Shown here: positions 11,971 through 22,742 of the stretch, in pieces
How the letters are laid out: each line of letters begins with the position of its first letter
Numbering within the stretch: the first letter of the stretch is position 1
DNA from: Phaeotremella fagi
Lineage: Eukaryota; Basidiomycota; Tremellomycetes; Tremellales; Phaeotremellaceae
Direction of reading: 5' to 3'
Assembly: GCA_001599715.1 (NCBI GenBank)
Contig: BCHU01000008.1
Coordinates: forward strand, 1,240,001 to 1,304,000
DNA: 64,000 bases
The notes under the pieces: model-generated
Databases searched by the model: none
What the model was told of the DNA's origin: nothing
The model's input: the letters and a program-made list of their open reading frames with translations, nothing else
Translations under genes and position numbers: made by a program

Positions 11971-12854
11971 GGTATCTGGCTTCAGGTTAGTATCAATCAC
12001 TTGAGGCCATCAAACTGTTTTAACATCGTTTTCAGCTGCACGACCTCCAGCCAAAATCTTTCTTCGAAAACCTTTTCTTCCTCCTTTGAAATCAGTTGAA
12101 AATCCATCTTCGCAATCTCAACCTTACAAAGCTTCCTTACCCATTTCTCAAACCCCTAGAGTTCTTTCGGACCCTCCTACACCTGTTATTTCCAAGGGTA
12201 CCAGAAAGGTTTCTGTCAAAGGTTCACCAAAGGCGGTGATATTACCATTGAATTTAGATTTCGCTAAATTACCCAAATTGAAGAATGACACTGTAAGTAT
12301 GAAATCAAGACCTATAGATGTACAGATTCAACTGATTGCTATTGTAGATACAATTCACAGGTATAGATTACGAAACCATTTTCACATCATCCTACAAATC
12401 CCCCTCAATCTCTGATACCGTTCCACTCTTATTCTCAATCAAAGCGTTCAACAAAACATCGTTGAAACCCAGACCACAACCACCTTTCCCATCAGATCTT
12501 CATGAATCGAACGAAAGAATTCCGTTCGGTGTGATAGCTACGAAAGCTAATGTTTCGAAGTTGGCAACGGAAAGGAATAAGGTTAGGAATAGATTCAAAG
12601 AAGCCGTTCATGTTGCTGTGAATCGTTCTGTTGATTCTGTTGGGGGTAGGGCAGATTTATTATTGAATGGTGGGTTGGTTTCTTTTTTTTCCGGTTATCC
12701 TTTCGAAGTGGGATTGTTGATGTGTGAGGTCGTTTTTTTAGATCGAGTTTATTTGGCGCAAGTTAAACCTGATATCTATGACTTTCCATTTGACAAACTT
12801 TGCACGGCTGTTCAGCGATCTCTTTTGACTTTGAAAGCAAGGAGTCAGCGTTAG
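11943..12854 (+). CDS. RnpA-like (bacterial RNase P protein fold) mitochondrial protein
   Basis: Four exons (11943-11985, 12036-12292, 12348-12669, 12742-12854) give 244 residues. The first 30 residues are basic and free of acids (RYLASAARPPAK, FLRKPF), as in a mitochondrial targeting peptide. The second half reads like bacterial RnpA from end to end: DYETIFTSS (compare the family's F..VF..G), PLLFSIKAF strand, FGVIATKAN strand, then LATERNKVRNRFKEAV at about 172-187. The last piece carries the RNR signature (R176 N177, R180, R182) on a helix. A final strand, DRVYLAQVKPD, precedes a helix, FDKLCTAVQRSLLTL. The last intron (72 nt, no stop, frame-preserving) is assigned because removing it restores the strand that RnpA has there. 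In bacteria RnpA is the protein cofactor of RNase P in tRNA 5' maturation. A similar role in mitochondria is inference; it could also be a degenerate relative with another RNA-binding job. Confidence 0.6.
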
Positions 12855-12896
12855 TCTCAGTGTTGGGTAATTCAGAAAGTAAGGTGTCAAGGTATG

Positions 12897-13678
12897 TTAC
12901 TTTCTTCCAAGCTGTCCTTCTGATATTGATGCGACTACATCAGTGACTCCTCTTCCTGGATCTTCTGCAACAAGATGTTCATTCACAGCATCAATAAAGT
13001 CATTCATTGATCCCAGGATGGGAATAGTAGTTCACATTTTTGCGAAGACCTATCCACTTCTTTTCGGACGTCCTCACCGAGCTCCTCAATCCACGCCACC
13101 GTCATTTCTGCCCAAGTCATTCCCCTATCGGCCAGATCCTCACGAAGCGCTCTCTCGTAGTACTCCAACCACATCAAAATGTGTTGAAGAAGATACAAAA
13201 TCTTGATCGAAAGCTCGATACGTTCGAGTGAACAAAATGGTCCAAATCCTTCTGGGTCACTTCATTGGCTCTCTGTCACGAATTCTCGACAATTCGATTT
13301 ATAGCAGGCGAAGACGGATGGACTGTATGACTGTGCTGTTGAGAATTGGCTGGTGGCTTTTGGGTCTTGCTGGCGGTGCGACCACGGTCGTTAGGATCTG
13401 GGACTACTTTTCAATCGGATTTTTGGCTATCATCTCCGTGGAAGTCTCGCAGAATATCCCAGAACTCTTCTAAATTCATGTTCACGGTCGTTCTAGGAAC
13501 AGATGTTTGGGACGGTAGTGTGGGTAGAGTTTTGGTCTGGTCGATCCCACTTAAGTCTTCTTGACTATCGCATTTTGGGTCTTCGATACAGTACCAGCTC
13601 AGCGCGAATTCAGCTCTGAATGGAGTGCTCCTCAGGATAATCGTTGGTTGACCAATCGTCGACCCGATCTGAACTCAT
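12897..13678 (-). pseudogene. decayed gene of unknown family
   Basis: The minus strand reads like protein in successive pieces that cannot be joined without damage. It begins with ATG at 13678 (MSSDRVDDWSTNDYPEEHS) and shifts frame at about 13610 into EFALSWYCIEDPKCDSQEDL and later NLEEFWDILRDFHG. It then meets TGA twice while the protein character continues (KVVPDPNDRGRTASK, then NEVTQKD), and shifts again into YYERALREDLADRGMTWAEM. A last shift leads to DFIDAVNEHLVAEDPGRG and TAA at 12897. No short introns with good borders remove these stops. I do not recognise the family. A living gene with unusual introns, or sequencing errors, cannot be excluded. Confidence 0.42.
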
Positions 13679-13890
13679 ATATATATGCCAATATTCAACG
13701 AATAGAATACCCTTACTGCTGATTTTTTACAAGTACCGAGTGGGCAATGGGGAATGGATGTGATGGCGTGATCGGAAGAGTTATATATTATGGCACATAT
13801 TCACATATTGTGTATGAACGTTTTACACATTTGATTCTCCTGCGATTAGCCTTGGGTAACAAGTATGAACAACCAAGTACTTCCCACCCG

Positions 13891-14484
13891 TTAATGAAAT
13901 TGTACATCAGACAAATCCATCCCCCTCAACCTCATCTCTTGAACGATACCCTCAAATTCAATCCTGTTCATTACAAGTTGTTCATCAACAGTAGCATCCC
14001 TCGTTATCCCACCACCCAAAACCGAACTCCCAGAAACATTGAAAGCGTCGACATCATAACCTGAAGCCGTTGATTGAACACTTTCGAACCGAGTTTGATC
14101 GAGATTTTTGATTAATTCTGTGTACTCTGCTTTACAATTCAAAGAGCAATATCTTGGTGGTTGGAAACGTGATCTCTGGATTCGAGTGGTGGCTTGGTAG
14201 CAAACTTGGTTGGTACAGTTTATGTTAGTACATTTTTTAAATGCTATTGTAGAGTTGTTAGTGTTTGTGGAAGATGACGGTTTTCTGAGCGTTGGTTGGA
14301 ATTCTGTTGAGGTTTGATTTTCGGTGGGGACGTAGGTTTCGGATGTTGAATCTAAGTTTGTTTGGGTAAGTTGATCCCATTGGAATGTTGTTTTTGATGG
14401 GTCTTCATCTGGAGGGAAGTCAGTGTTGGGATATTGATTCTGAATTTGATTAAGATCGTAATTGAAATTGTAGCTATAGTTCAT
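13891..14484 (-). CDS. small Cys-rich protein, possible zinc finger, function unknown
   Basis: A single open frame of 197 residues from ATG 14484 to TAA at 13891; the frame is open further upstream but without an ATG. The N-terminal half is rich in Asn, Gln, Thr and Ser. The middle holds six cysteines spaced C-x4-C-x4-C, about 20 residues, then YCSLNC (C-x3-C). A pair of Cys pairs flanking a basic loop (TRIQRSRFQPPR) suggests a zinc-binding knuckle, and 'YCSLNC' resembles FCS/MYM-type fingers. The C-terminus is acidic and helical (MNRIEFEGIVQEMRLRGMD). I cannot assign a family. It is divergent from TSA1 across a 490-bp gap. Confidence 0.6.
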   Translation of the reverse strand: MNYSYNFNYDLNQIQNQYPNTDFPPDEDPSKTTFQWDQLTQTNLDSTSETYVPTENQTSTEFQPTLRKPSSSTNTNNSTIAFKKCTNINCTNQVCYQATTRIQRSRFQPPRYCSLNCKAEYTELIKNLDQTRFESVQSTASGYDVDAFNVSGSSVLGGGITRDATVDEQLVMNRIEFEGIVQEMRLRGMDLSDVQFH

Positions 14485-14972
14485 GATAACGATAAAAAGG
14501 TTTTCACTTCTTGCGGACCACTGCTCCACCTATAGAGTACAAATAGCGCTCGCGTGCATGTAGAGTATAAAATAGAAGACTCGTTTCCAAGATGAAAGGA
14601 TCTTCAGTGTTGACCTTGAACCCGTCTTATACTTGTCCAAGATCTAAGTGGCAACGCCAAGTCCCACCCATCGCTTCAAAAATCAACAAGCGTCGCCTCC
14701 GCCAAACATCGGTGAATTTGAGCATCCACCTCCACCGGACAAATCCGATTTTCAGCAGTCCAGTCAACCACCTTTTATCAGATTAACCAATCATATCGGC
14801 CGATAGTCGAAAAGTGGCAATTCATTTGTTCGCCATTCAGACCCTACTCCCCTAATATCCTCCGGGAAACCAAACCAGAGACTACTATCTCTCACAGATT
14901 TCAACTTTTTTTTTTCATCTTGATTTCTTACTTTTACTTTCATAAAACTTGTTCAATCTATTTTTCAACGAA
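14485..14972. other. divergent intergenic region upstream of TSA1
   Basis: About 490 bases between the Cys-rich gene and TSA1. Two GTGGCAA strings occur (about 14648 and 14814), both pointing towards TSA1, and a T-rich tract lies just before its start. No coding sequence is supported. Confidence 0.5.
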
Positions 14973-16262
14973 ATGTCTCCTCAAATTCAAAAACCTGCTC
15001 CGTGAGTCATTCATCTCCAAGCCTATCTCATCTATCTACCTACATCAACATCAATGACACGTTGATAAGGATGATTATGAATTTTATTCCATCATGTTCC
15101 ATCCTTACTGACATTTCTTTTCTATAGAGCTTTCGCCGGTACCATCGTTAAAGAAGGTTCATTCGAGGAAGTTAAACTTTCTGACTACCTTGGTAAATGG
15201 TGAGTATTCTTTTTTTTTCATCATCGTTGAGTTGTGGTTCTGTACGTTTTCACGACTTCACGTCGATATCGAAAATCACGTTCCGTGAAAACGGACGGAA
15301 TGGTTTTCCGTTGAATTCCGACCTGAATAATCAAAAGTTTGAGATCCTGTTACTGATCCTTGTACTCCCGAATAGGACCGTCCTCGTCTTCTACCCAATG
15401 GATTTCACCTGTAAGTGAAGATGCATAAAACACTTCCAAGAGATGCACATTTATTGACAAACATTTGATTTCCTTCTAGTCGTTTGCCCAACTGAAATCC
15501 TCGCTTTCAACGCTGCTCTCCCCCAATTCGAGGCTATCGGTGCTGAAGTCATCTGCGTCTCTACCGATTCCGAATTCACTCATCTCGCTTGGTCCCAAAC
15601 TCCAAGAAAGGAAGGTGGTTTAGGTCCAGATTTGAAGTTGGCTTTGGTGAGTCAAAGAATCTAGCGCCATATGATTTTAATGCTGATTTGCGCGATTTCG
15701 TAGTACGCCGACAGATCTCACGCCGTTTCAAAAGCTTACGGTGTCCTCCTCGAAGAAGAAGGTATCGCCCTCCGTGGAACTTTCTTCATCGACCCAAAAG
15801 GTACCCTCCGTGCTGCCCACGTTCACGATTTACCAGTCGGTAGATCAGTCGAGGAGACTATCCGTGTCGTCAAAGCTTTCCAATTCACTGATGAACACGG
15901 TGAAGTTTGTCCAGCTGGTTGGGAAGAGGGTAAAGACACCATCGATACTTCCAACAAAGCTAAATACTTTGAAAAGCAGTAAGCTATTCGTACATCTTCC
16001 TCATCTTTGGTCTTGTTCTTGGTAGATGCGGAATGGTAGATCTTTAGAATGCATATTGGTTATAGATTGGATCGATTGTTTTCTTATCTTTTAATCATTA
16101 TCATGATCTTTCATGAAAGCGTCTTTTTTCTTCTTTTCTGCCCTTCAAATATTAAATAAATGAAACCCATTCTGAAGCTCCTTGTTTTACAGGGAAGCTA
16201 TCGATAACAAACGAAAATCTGAATCTTCACCGGACGTTACATCCAAAAAAGCCAGGAAGTAG
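14973..16262 (+). CDS. TSA1: typical 2-Cys peroxiredoxin with optional spliced basic tail
   Basis: Thioredoxin-dependent peroxidase that reduces H2O2 and organic peroxides; cytosolic in fungi, also a chaperone when over-oxidised. Exons 14973-15001, 15128-15199, 15376-15410, 15480-15646 and 15704-15978 encode the whole catalytic protein. Peroxidatic Cys48 sits in DFTFVCPTE and resolving Cys170 in GEVCPAGW. The GGLG loop and YF motif (AKYFEKQ) of the peroxide-sensitive class are both present. If the fifth intron is kept, translation stops at TAA 15980-15982, giving a normal 193-residue Tsa1. If it is removed (15979-16192, donor overlapping that stop), exon 16193-16262 adds 22 residues rich in Lys/Arg (NKRKSES...SKKARK), giving 215. 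The intron contains AATAAA-like sequence, so an intronic poly(A) site could choose between forms. The end given is that of the long form. Confidence 0.9.
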
Positions 16263-16398
16263 AAAGTCGAATGTTGAACCTTTCTCCTCAAATTTTGTTT
16301 TCTCATTTACGACTGCCATGACGACAAAACCAATATGATGTCCCCCTAACATTTTCTTCTCGTACCCATCCATGCATTACTTGCTTACATATCCCAAC

Positions 16399-17249
16399 CT
16401 AATCTAAATGATCATGTTCTATCGTCTCGATCTTTGCCTGAGAAGGTGGTTGGTTAGGTATCGGTGCTGTCGGTATCGGTACTAACCGAATGTCAGCGAT
16501 TGGGACGATCAACGACTTGCTACACTTGACATACCAGTTTTTGGAGATAGAACGGTCTCTTTAACGATTTCCTCAAGGGTCGTTAGAACTTTTTTACAAA
16601 CCGCACACCAAGTTGCTGAACTGATCGAACCTATTCAACAGAGTCAGTCTCAAACATGAATCTAACCTCGAATGAGTAGATACTAACCTTTAGGAGCTGA
16701 CGGTAAACTTAAAACCCATGCGACAGGTCCAGGAACCCATTCGCTAGGTAACCAGAAAACAGGTTGTTTCCTAAACCACCAAACTAAAACCAACTGTGCA
16801 CCCGTCGAAGAGATCCAAATAAGCGTTGAGAACCTACTAGAGAAAGATGAACTGGCTGAAGTTATTTGATTGTCTACACGATGTCAATATAAGCTTGTCT
16901 GATTGGCAAGAGGGAGACAGAGGGGACTCACTGACAACCTCCAAATCAGCTAAACCTTTATCCAATTTCCTACGTAATTTCGCCCATTTGGCGAATTCAT
17001 CTTGTGAGCTTGTCTTTGATAGTTCCGATTTATCTGATAGGACTTGTGATCGTAATTTACTTTGTTTGATTTTGGTTTTCGATAGGAAGATTAATGAATA
17101 GACCGTGAATGCCTGGGGGGACGGTTAGTTTTGGTGGGAGGAAGGATGAGGCTGAGGCTTACTAGTTCTTGTAGGACTGATTTACCTATCCAAGATACTG
17201 TTTGGGTTAGGAGGACGAATATGAATATCAATAGAGCTAGATTTAGCAT
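16399..17249 (-). CDS. GET1: Get1 (WRB), membrane receptor subunit for tail-anchored proteins
   Basis: Get1 with Get2 forms the ER-membrane receptor and insertase that takes tail-anchored proteins from Get3. Five exons assemble to about 205 residues. An N-terminal membrane span (LALLIFIFVLLTQTVSWIG) is followed by a cytosolic coiled coil with the family core DEFAKWAKLRRKLDKGLADL. Next come a second hydrophobic stretch (STLIWISSTGAQLVLVWWF, then PVFWLPSEWVPGP) and a third, ending in a Pro-rich tail. One intron must end at the 'gtgtag' before NNQITSASSSF, since the nearer acceptor breaks the frame of the second span. Start MLNLALL (17249) parallels yeast Get1; an in-frame ATG at 17303 would add 18 residues. 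It converges on TSA1. Confidence 0.82.
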
Positions 17250-17657
17250 TGCGGTGGTGGTGGAGGAGGAGATGATGGTCTTGCTGTAGGTATATTGGTA
17301 CATCACTGGAATGGGATTAAATGAAATTAAATAGATAATTAAATTAAGTACTGTATGATAATAATACAAAGTGCCACACTGAGATTGTTACTCTATAGCA
17401 TAAACAAACAACTAGGTACTACTCTCGCGTGAAATGAAGTGAATCCATCAATGCTGCTACAATAACAATATATCAGTATAGACCAACTATACTACACCAT
17501 ACCACATCAATATAGCACCCGCTCACCTACCCACTCACTCATCTGGTGAACCACTACGGTAGAAAAAACTCTGCTCGTACTCGATTCAAACACCTTCCTT
17601 CCTCCAATCATTCTTGCAACCATTCTAACAACCCTTCATACCGTCCCCTATATCAAC
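17250..17657. other. divergent intergenic region (GET1 / DSN1)
   Basis: About 400 AT-rich bases between two starts pointing away from each other. It must contain both promoters; CT-rich stretches before the DSN1 start are the only visible feature. Confidence 0.5.
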
Positions 17658-19647
17658 ATGAGTTCCACCGCGAATGGAATTGGATCACAAGAACCTGAAA
17701 GAAAGAAGAGGAAGAAGGGTGGTAAGTCTACCTCATTCTTGTTCCACATCTAAGCTCACTTCATCTACCACATCAGCGTTCAATCCTCGACCAGTTACTC
17801 AAGACAAATCAACGATCATCGAAGCACCGATAAACATCCCACCACCACCTTCGGAAAGAATAGCAAGAAGGAGAGCACCAGTACCGTCTTCTTCACTAAA
17901 TGAACCTGAATCCCCATCTTCTAAAGCTAGTAAATCAAAGAATGGAAAGGGTCGACAGAATTCCGAAGCTCCTGGATTAGATGGGAACGAATCGTTAGCC
18001 AAAGAATTGGGTGGTGAACGAGGACGTTGGAATTCAGCTTATGGTCAATCATCAAATCAAAAAGATAGAAACGATCAATTACCACATCTTGAATTCCTGA
18101 ATTTCTCAACGTCACATAAAGCTAGACCGACTGCTCCCAGACCACTCTCCCCACCTCGACCTTGGGACAATTCATCAACTTTCACGTCGTTACCTTCAGG
18201 TAGATCTAATAAGATGTTACCACCTTCTGGATTACCTTTGCGTAAATCTAGACAATCGATGAAGGGTTTATTGGATTTTTCGATGGATTCGATGCAACCT
18301 GTACCGATTAGTGACACGCCTGTTATCAGGAAGAATCAGGAGATGAGGAAAGAAGCGCAGAGAAGGAGTAGTTTGGGTATGAGAGGTCAGAGAGCTAGTT
18401 CTAGTTTGGGGAGGGGTGAGATCAGTAAGTCGATTGAACTCTCAGTAGTTGTACAATCCAATCTGATCATTTCATAGGTATTCCACATTCAACGGTACCA
18501 ACGGAAACGTTTTATAAACATATATCAACAACGATACCGGAACCCATTCGTGCTCGACATCTTTTGATATGGTGTGCAAAACGTGCAGCAGACGCTTCCA
18601 TCGTTACAGATCCAAAATCCAAATCGAAATCTAGTAAAAACAAAGAGAAAGCCAAATCCGAATCTGAATTACCTAGATCTGTGGAAGGTGATAAATTGAT
18701 TGAACAGATTATGGACGATTTTTTGGGGAATCTGAGTCGAGGGACGGTGGATACTAATGTTTTCGCTTTGGCGGTGAGTTTTTAAGGCTGAGGAAAATTT
18801 GTATGGTGACTGATTTATTTGGTTAGGATGACAAGACGTTCGTTGGACAGCTTCGACCTCATCCTGCTAACGCAGCTAATCGTACACTGGAAGCAAAGGA
18901 GGAAGCGATAGTGAAACGGTATGTTCTTTTGCGGTTCAGTTCTTGTTCGTGTCTGATCATGTATCCAGCGCTCGAACCCAAGAAGCTCAATGGACGTCGT
19001 TAGTTCGAAAAGCCAACACGAAACAAGCTCAAGTTACCACGGCTTTGCAAACTAAAGTGAACGAACTTCGGGAACCTGATATGAGTCAGGTTGACGTGTG
19101 GATGCAGAAAGCTCTCGAGATGGCTGAAGGGATCATTTCAGAAGGAGACGGTGATCTAACTTCCAAAGGAGAATTCGCAGATGTAGAATTCAAGGTGGGT
19201 TCGGGTTGATTTCCACGAGTGATAGTATACTGAACATTGAAACCAAACCAGATTGATACCTTGCATCAAACCTCTCATTCCGCTGTACAGTTCTCCGAAA
19301 GATCCACGAAATTCCTCGATGGAATCTTTACATCCCTAGCGAAAGATTTGAAGAATAGAGAAAACATCACCAAATCGTCTTTAGGAGTGAACAACGATTC
19401 CGAGAATCCAGATACGGTTTCTTTACTTTCAACAACCCGTCAAGCAGCTTCGACGTCGACAACCACCTCATCAAACAAAGATCCAATGGAGATGCTACGT
19501 GCTCTAGCAGCTGCCGAAGCAAAATCTACAAACGAAGAAACGGTGAGATTGGCAGCTGGTTTACCCGTCGTTCAACCTCCGATAGTATCTCAAACACCGA
19601 GAAGACCTGGTGTGACACCTAGGAAAGCTACGACGACGCCTAGATGA
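17658..19647 (+). CDS. DSN1: Dsn1/Mis13, MIND-complex kinetochore protein
   Basis: Dsn1 is one of four subunits of the Mis12/MIND complex linking inner kinetochore CENP-C to Ndc80 at microtubules. The ATG at 17658 begins a short exon with a basic KKRKKG; a long disordered N-terminal region of about 230 residues follows. The family signature comes next: RRSSLGMRGQRASSS, then PHSTVPTETFYKHI and PEPIRARHLLIWCAKRA. In other organisms the serines after the double Arg are Aurora B sites that control binding to CENP-C. Helical segments typical of the MIND rod follow (LIEQIMDDFLGNLSRGTVDT, LVRKANTKQAQVTTALQTKV). The end is basic and Thr/Pro-rich (TPRKATTTPR). About six exons; total near 570 residues. 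Confidence 0.83.
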
Positions 19648-20103
19648 TGAATTTGACGTTTGACGATGGGGCGGAAGTGATATCTTGCAGGGGTTTACGA
19701 TTTTATAGGGCTTTTTTTATTCGTTTTCGTTTTCGTTTTTTACCTCTTACTTTCAGTGAGAACTTTTATATTATCCATTCGTTGATGTATTGTCGTTGTT
19801 TTCTTTTCTCTTGTTTCCGTTTGTCTTTTGGGTAGGGGGTTGCGTTCTTTTCCACTTGTGGTACTTAATAGTCGAATGAAAATGAAATGATCCCGTCTGA
19901 ATTGTTGTTATTTTGCTTGGCGTAGTTAAGTTTATTCTTGCTGTGTTTTCAACTGTCATCCATACTCAGAAAGATCGTTTTATCAATTCACCATATAGAA
20001 GACAATTGTCATGATCAAGTAAAAGGCTTCATTTATCCTACCCTATAACATTCCGAACTTCATTCAAGTGAATGAATATACGAAAGGATATTTTCTTCCC
20101 ACC
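19648..20103. other. intergenic region
   Basis: About 450 bases holding the 3' UTR of DSN1 (T-rich) and the upstream region of the following membrane-protein gene. No coding or RNA gene is supported. Confidence 0.5.
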
Positions 20104-22394
20104 ATGTCAATCAATTCAACTTCAGATCCATATCTTCAATATCAACCTTCTTTCGCTTATACCTTACCAGTCCAACTTCTAGTGACAGGAATAACATTAA
20201 CACTCTTAGCAGTCTTATTAATCCATCTTCTATGTAAGTCATCCAATCAATCAATCTTCAAAGACAAAATACTGAGAAAAGACACCCACAGTTACAACAC
20301 AATATCATTACCCGTTAGCCCCGATCAACTACATCCTCCAACTCTCTTCAATCCTAGTAGTCCTAGTCTCGGTCCTAGTTAAAATAGTAATCATATTAAC
20401 CCATTCATCTGATAACGCAGATCAATGGCCTTACGATTTAGATTACGTAGCGGTACTCGTCCCACCCCAAGAATGGGATGTTGGTTCCAACGCTGGATGG
20501 TTTTTTTTACAGGCTTTGAATAACGGTTTGGCTAATGTGCGTATCAAAGTGGATGGTAGATACTGATTAATGTCTAGATCACCCACGTTCAATTTTTAAC
20601 TTTGTTGTATCCTTCTCGTACAGAGGCTAGATTAATCATTTTCGTCCTTGGTAAGTGATTTCCAATCCATCACAAAGACATATCACTAACCAAACCCAAC
20701 CCCCCAGGTCCACTAGCCATAGCCTCATCAGCACTAGTCTTCACCGCCCTCTCCCCAAACCAAACAGTCCTAGATCTAGGCGACGCCATTCGAAACGTCT
20801 TCAATTCCACCCTCCTATTAATCTTCACCATCTCCTTAGCCCTATGGGGTTTTTTGGTCAACAGAAGAAGAGCTTGGCGAACTGATGGGGGTACGGCTAT
20901 TTTTGGGATGGGTGCGCTGGGTTTAGCGATGATTTCGACGGTGGGGAATTTTATCGCGATCAAGGAAGATGGGATCGATTGGTTGCAGCATTTACTTTGG
21001 GCGGCGGTTTTATGGCAGACTTGGTTGGGTTGGTGGTGGTGGGTTGGAAGTGGGATGGGGATCGGAGAGGTTGAAGTGGGTTTGGATTCATTTTTTGGAT
21101 TCATTTTTTGAGGGGATATATTGATTGTTGCTGATACACGTTTTAGGATATGGTCGAACGTGCAGAAAAGAAAAAACGGAAACAAGCTAGAAGAGATCAT
21201 AGGAAAAGAGTCACTGGAGGTGCTACCAATTCTAATCAACCGCTTTCAAGAGCTCGAGCGATCTCTTCAGCTAGTTTCGCTGAATTCGGTAACGCTTCTG
21301 CTAATGCCATGGCCGGATTCACCTCTGGTGTCGCAGGTATTTTACGAACTGGTTCAGAAAGTTTAACTAGACGTCGACCGGTTCGAAATAATTCAGCTAG
21401 GTTTGGTAGGAACGATGATGTTGAAGAAGGATTGGCTAGTAATAGTAACAGTGGTAACGCTGAACATATCCAACTTGAAGATCTAAGATCTGGTGCGATA
21501 AGCTCGCCAACTTCACCTAGACCAGATTCAGGATCCAACATCTCAGGCTCGATACCCAACAATCGACATGCTCAAGAAAATTCAAATGGCGATTCGAATC
21601 AAGTACCAACTGGGATCGGGACTTCGACAAATTCAGAAACTTCATCTACGTCTCGTACACCTTCGCTGCATGCTCCTAAAAGTGTTGGTTCTCTTTTAGC
21701 GTTTCCTACGACATGGTTACAGGTTTATTTACGTCGTTTGAGGAAAGCTCATGAAGACGCTGCCAAGAAACAGGCGATTGAACGAGCTGAATTGAGACAG
21801 AAGGTGTTTTCCGGTGACGGCGGTGATAATAACCATAAAAGTGGAAATGGGGTGGGTGTCAATGAAGGTGAAACCTCTAGAAAGAAACAGAAAGGGAAAG
21901 AGAAAATCAAACCTCAAAGACAGAGGGCGTTGAATGAAGCTGCGTTGGTTGAGGGTAACGGGAACGGATGGGGTCTAGGTAGTTTCGGGATTAGGGAACA
22001 TCAAGAATCAGCTATGAGGATCCAAAGAGCGGATCAAGTTTTACGACAAGGTAGATTATTATCTGCTGTCACTGATATGACTGAAGATGAGGATGGGGTG
22101 ACGCCGACAGCTGAACCTTCGGGGTCGAGATTGGCATCTGGACCTGGACCAGCAAATCCTAATCAAGGAGAGAACGACGAACAATGGGAGGATATCGATT
22201 CTGTCAGTTCTGGGAATAACGGATTTTTGGGTTGGGGAAGGAATAGAAATAAGGATAAAGGCAAGGAGAGGGGTAAGAAGGATGGGAATGAGGGAGGGAA
22301 CGGGGAAAGAGGTTTACCTATCGTTTCGGGATCTGGGTGGTCTTGGTGGGGTCCATTACGGGATTGGAGGTTAGCTGATAGGACGACTTATTGA
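20104..22394 (+). CDS. multi-pass membrane protein with long cytosolic tail, function unknown
   Basis: I do not recognise the family. From ATG 20104 the first exon encodes LPVQLLVTGITLTLLAVLLI, a clear membrane span. After a 187-nt intron follow exon 20421-20536 (WPYDLDYVAVLVPPQEWD), exon 20578-20650 and exon 20708-21069. Together they give about five more hydrophobic segments, including PLAIASSALVFTAL and the Trp-rich QTWLGWWWWVGSGMG. The last exon (21147-22394) is 416 residues of hydrophilic sequence, starting with a strongly basic helix (ERAEKKKRKQARRDHRKR). It contains Ser/Asn-rich disorder and an Arg/Lys-rich helix (WLQVYLRRLRKAHEDAAKK), and ends in WWGPLRDWRLADRTTY. That last motif is striking and may be a conserved end. 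The first intron is uncertain. Total about 620 residues. Confidence 0.66.
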
Positions 22395-22451
22395 GGTCGA
22401 GAGTGTAGAACCAGTGTTGTATTATTGTAAATGCATTAAAACCTTGAGACA

Positions 22452-22742
22452 CTAATCACATAAATCTTGTAATCCCTTTTCGATCTCCTGAGCAGCCATA
22501 GCTTTATCTTTCAAATCGTCAACATGGGTTTGAGGTTGATTTTCTCGGACTGCCTTTCTCCAATTTGCGAAAGCTTGATTGGAAGCTGCGGACGCTTCTT
22601 GCAATTGCTGTTTCTCTTGACTACGGGCAAGAGATTGATTGAGTTCAAATTTTCACTTCTACGAAACGGGTGTTGACACTCACTCTGTATACTCTTTCAG
22701 TGGGTTCTCTGGACCTGTCGTTGTTGTTTCTGTTTTCGACAT
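22452..22742 (-). CDS. small helical protein of about 75 residues, function unknown
   Basis: Two exons (22684-22742 and 22452-22620) separated by a GTGAGT...CGTAG intron encode a short acidic protein: MSKTETTTTGPENPLKEYT, then a continuous helix (DQEKQQLQEASAASNQAF, NWRKAVRENQPQTHVDDLK) and CD at the end. Codon use and frame continuity across the intron argue for a real gene, although no single exon is long. There is no signal peptide or membrane segment. I cannot name a family. It ends only 57 bases from the stop of the convergent membrane-protein gene and is divergent from the MFS gene. Confidence 0.6.
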
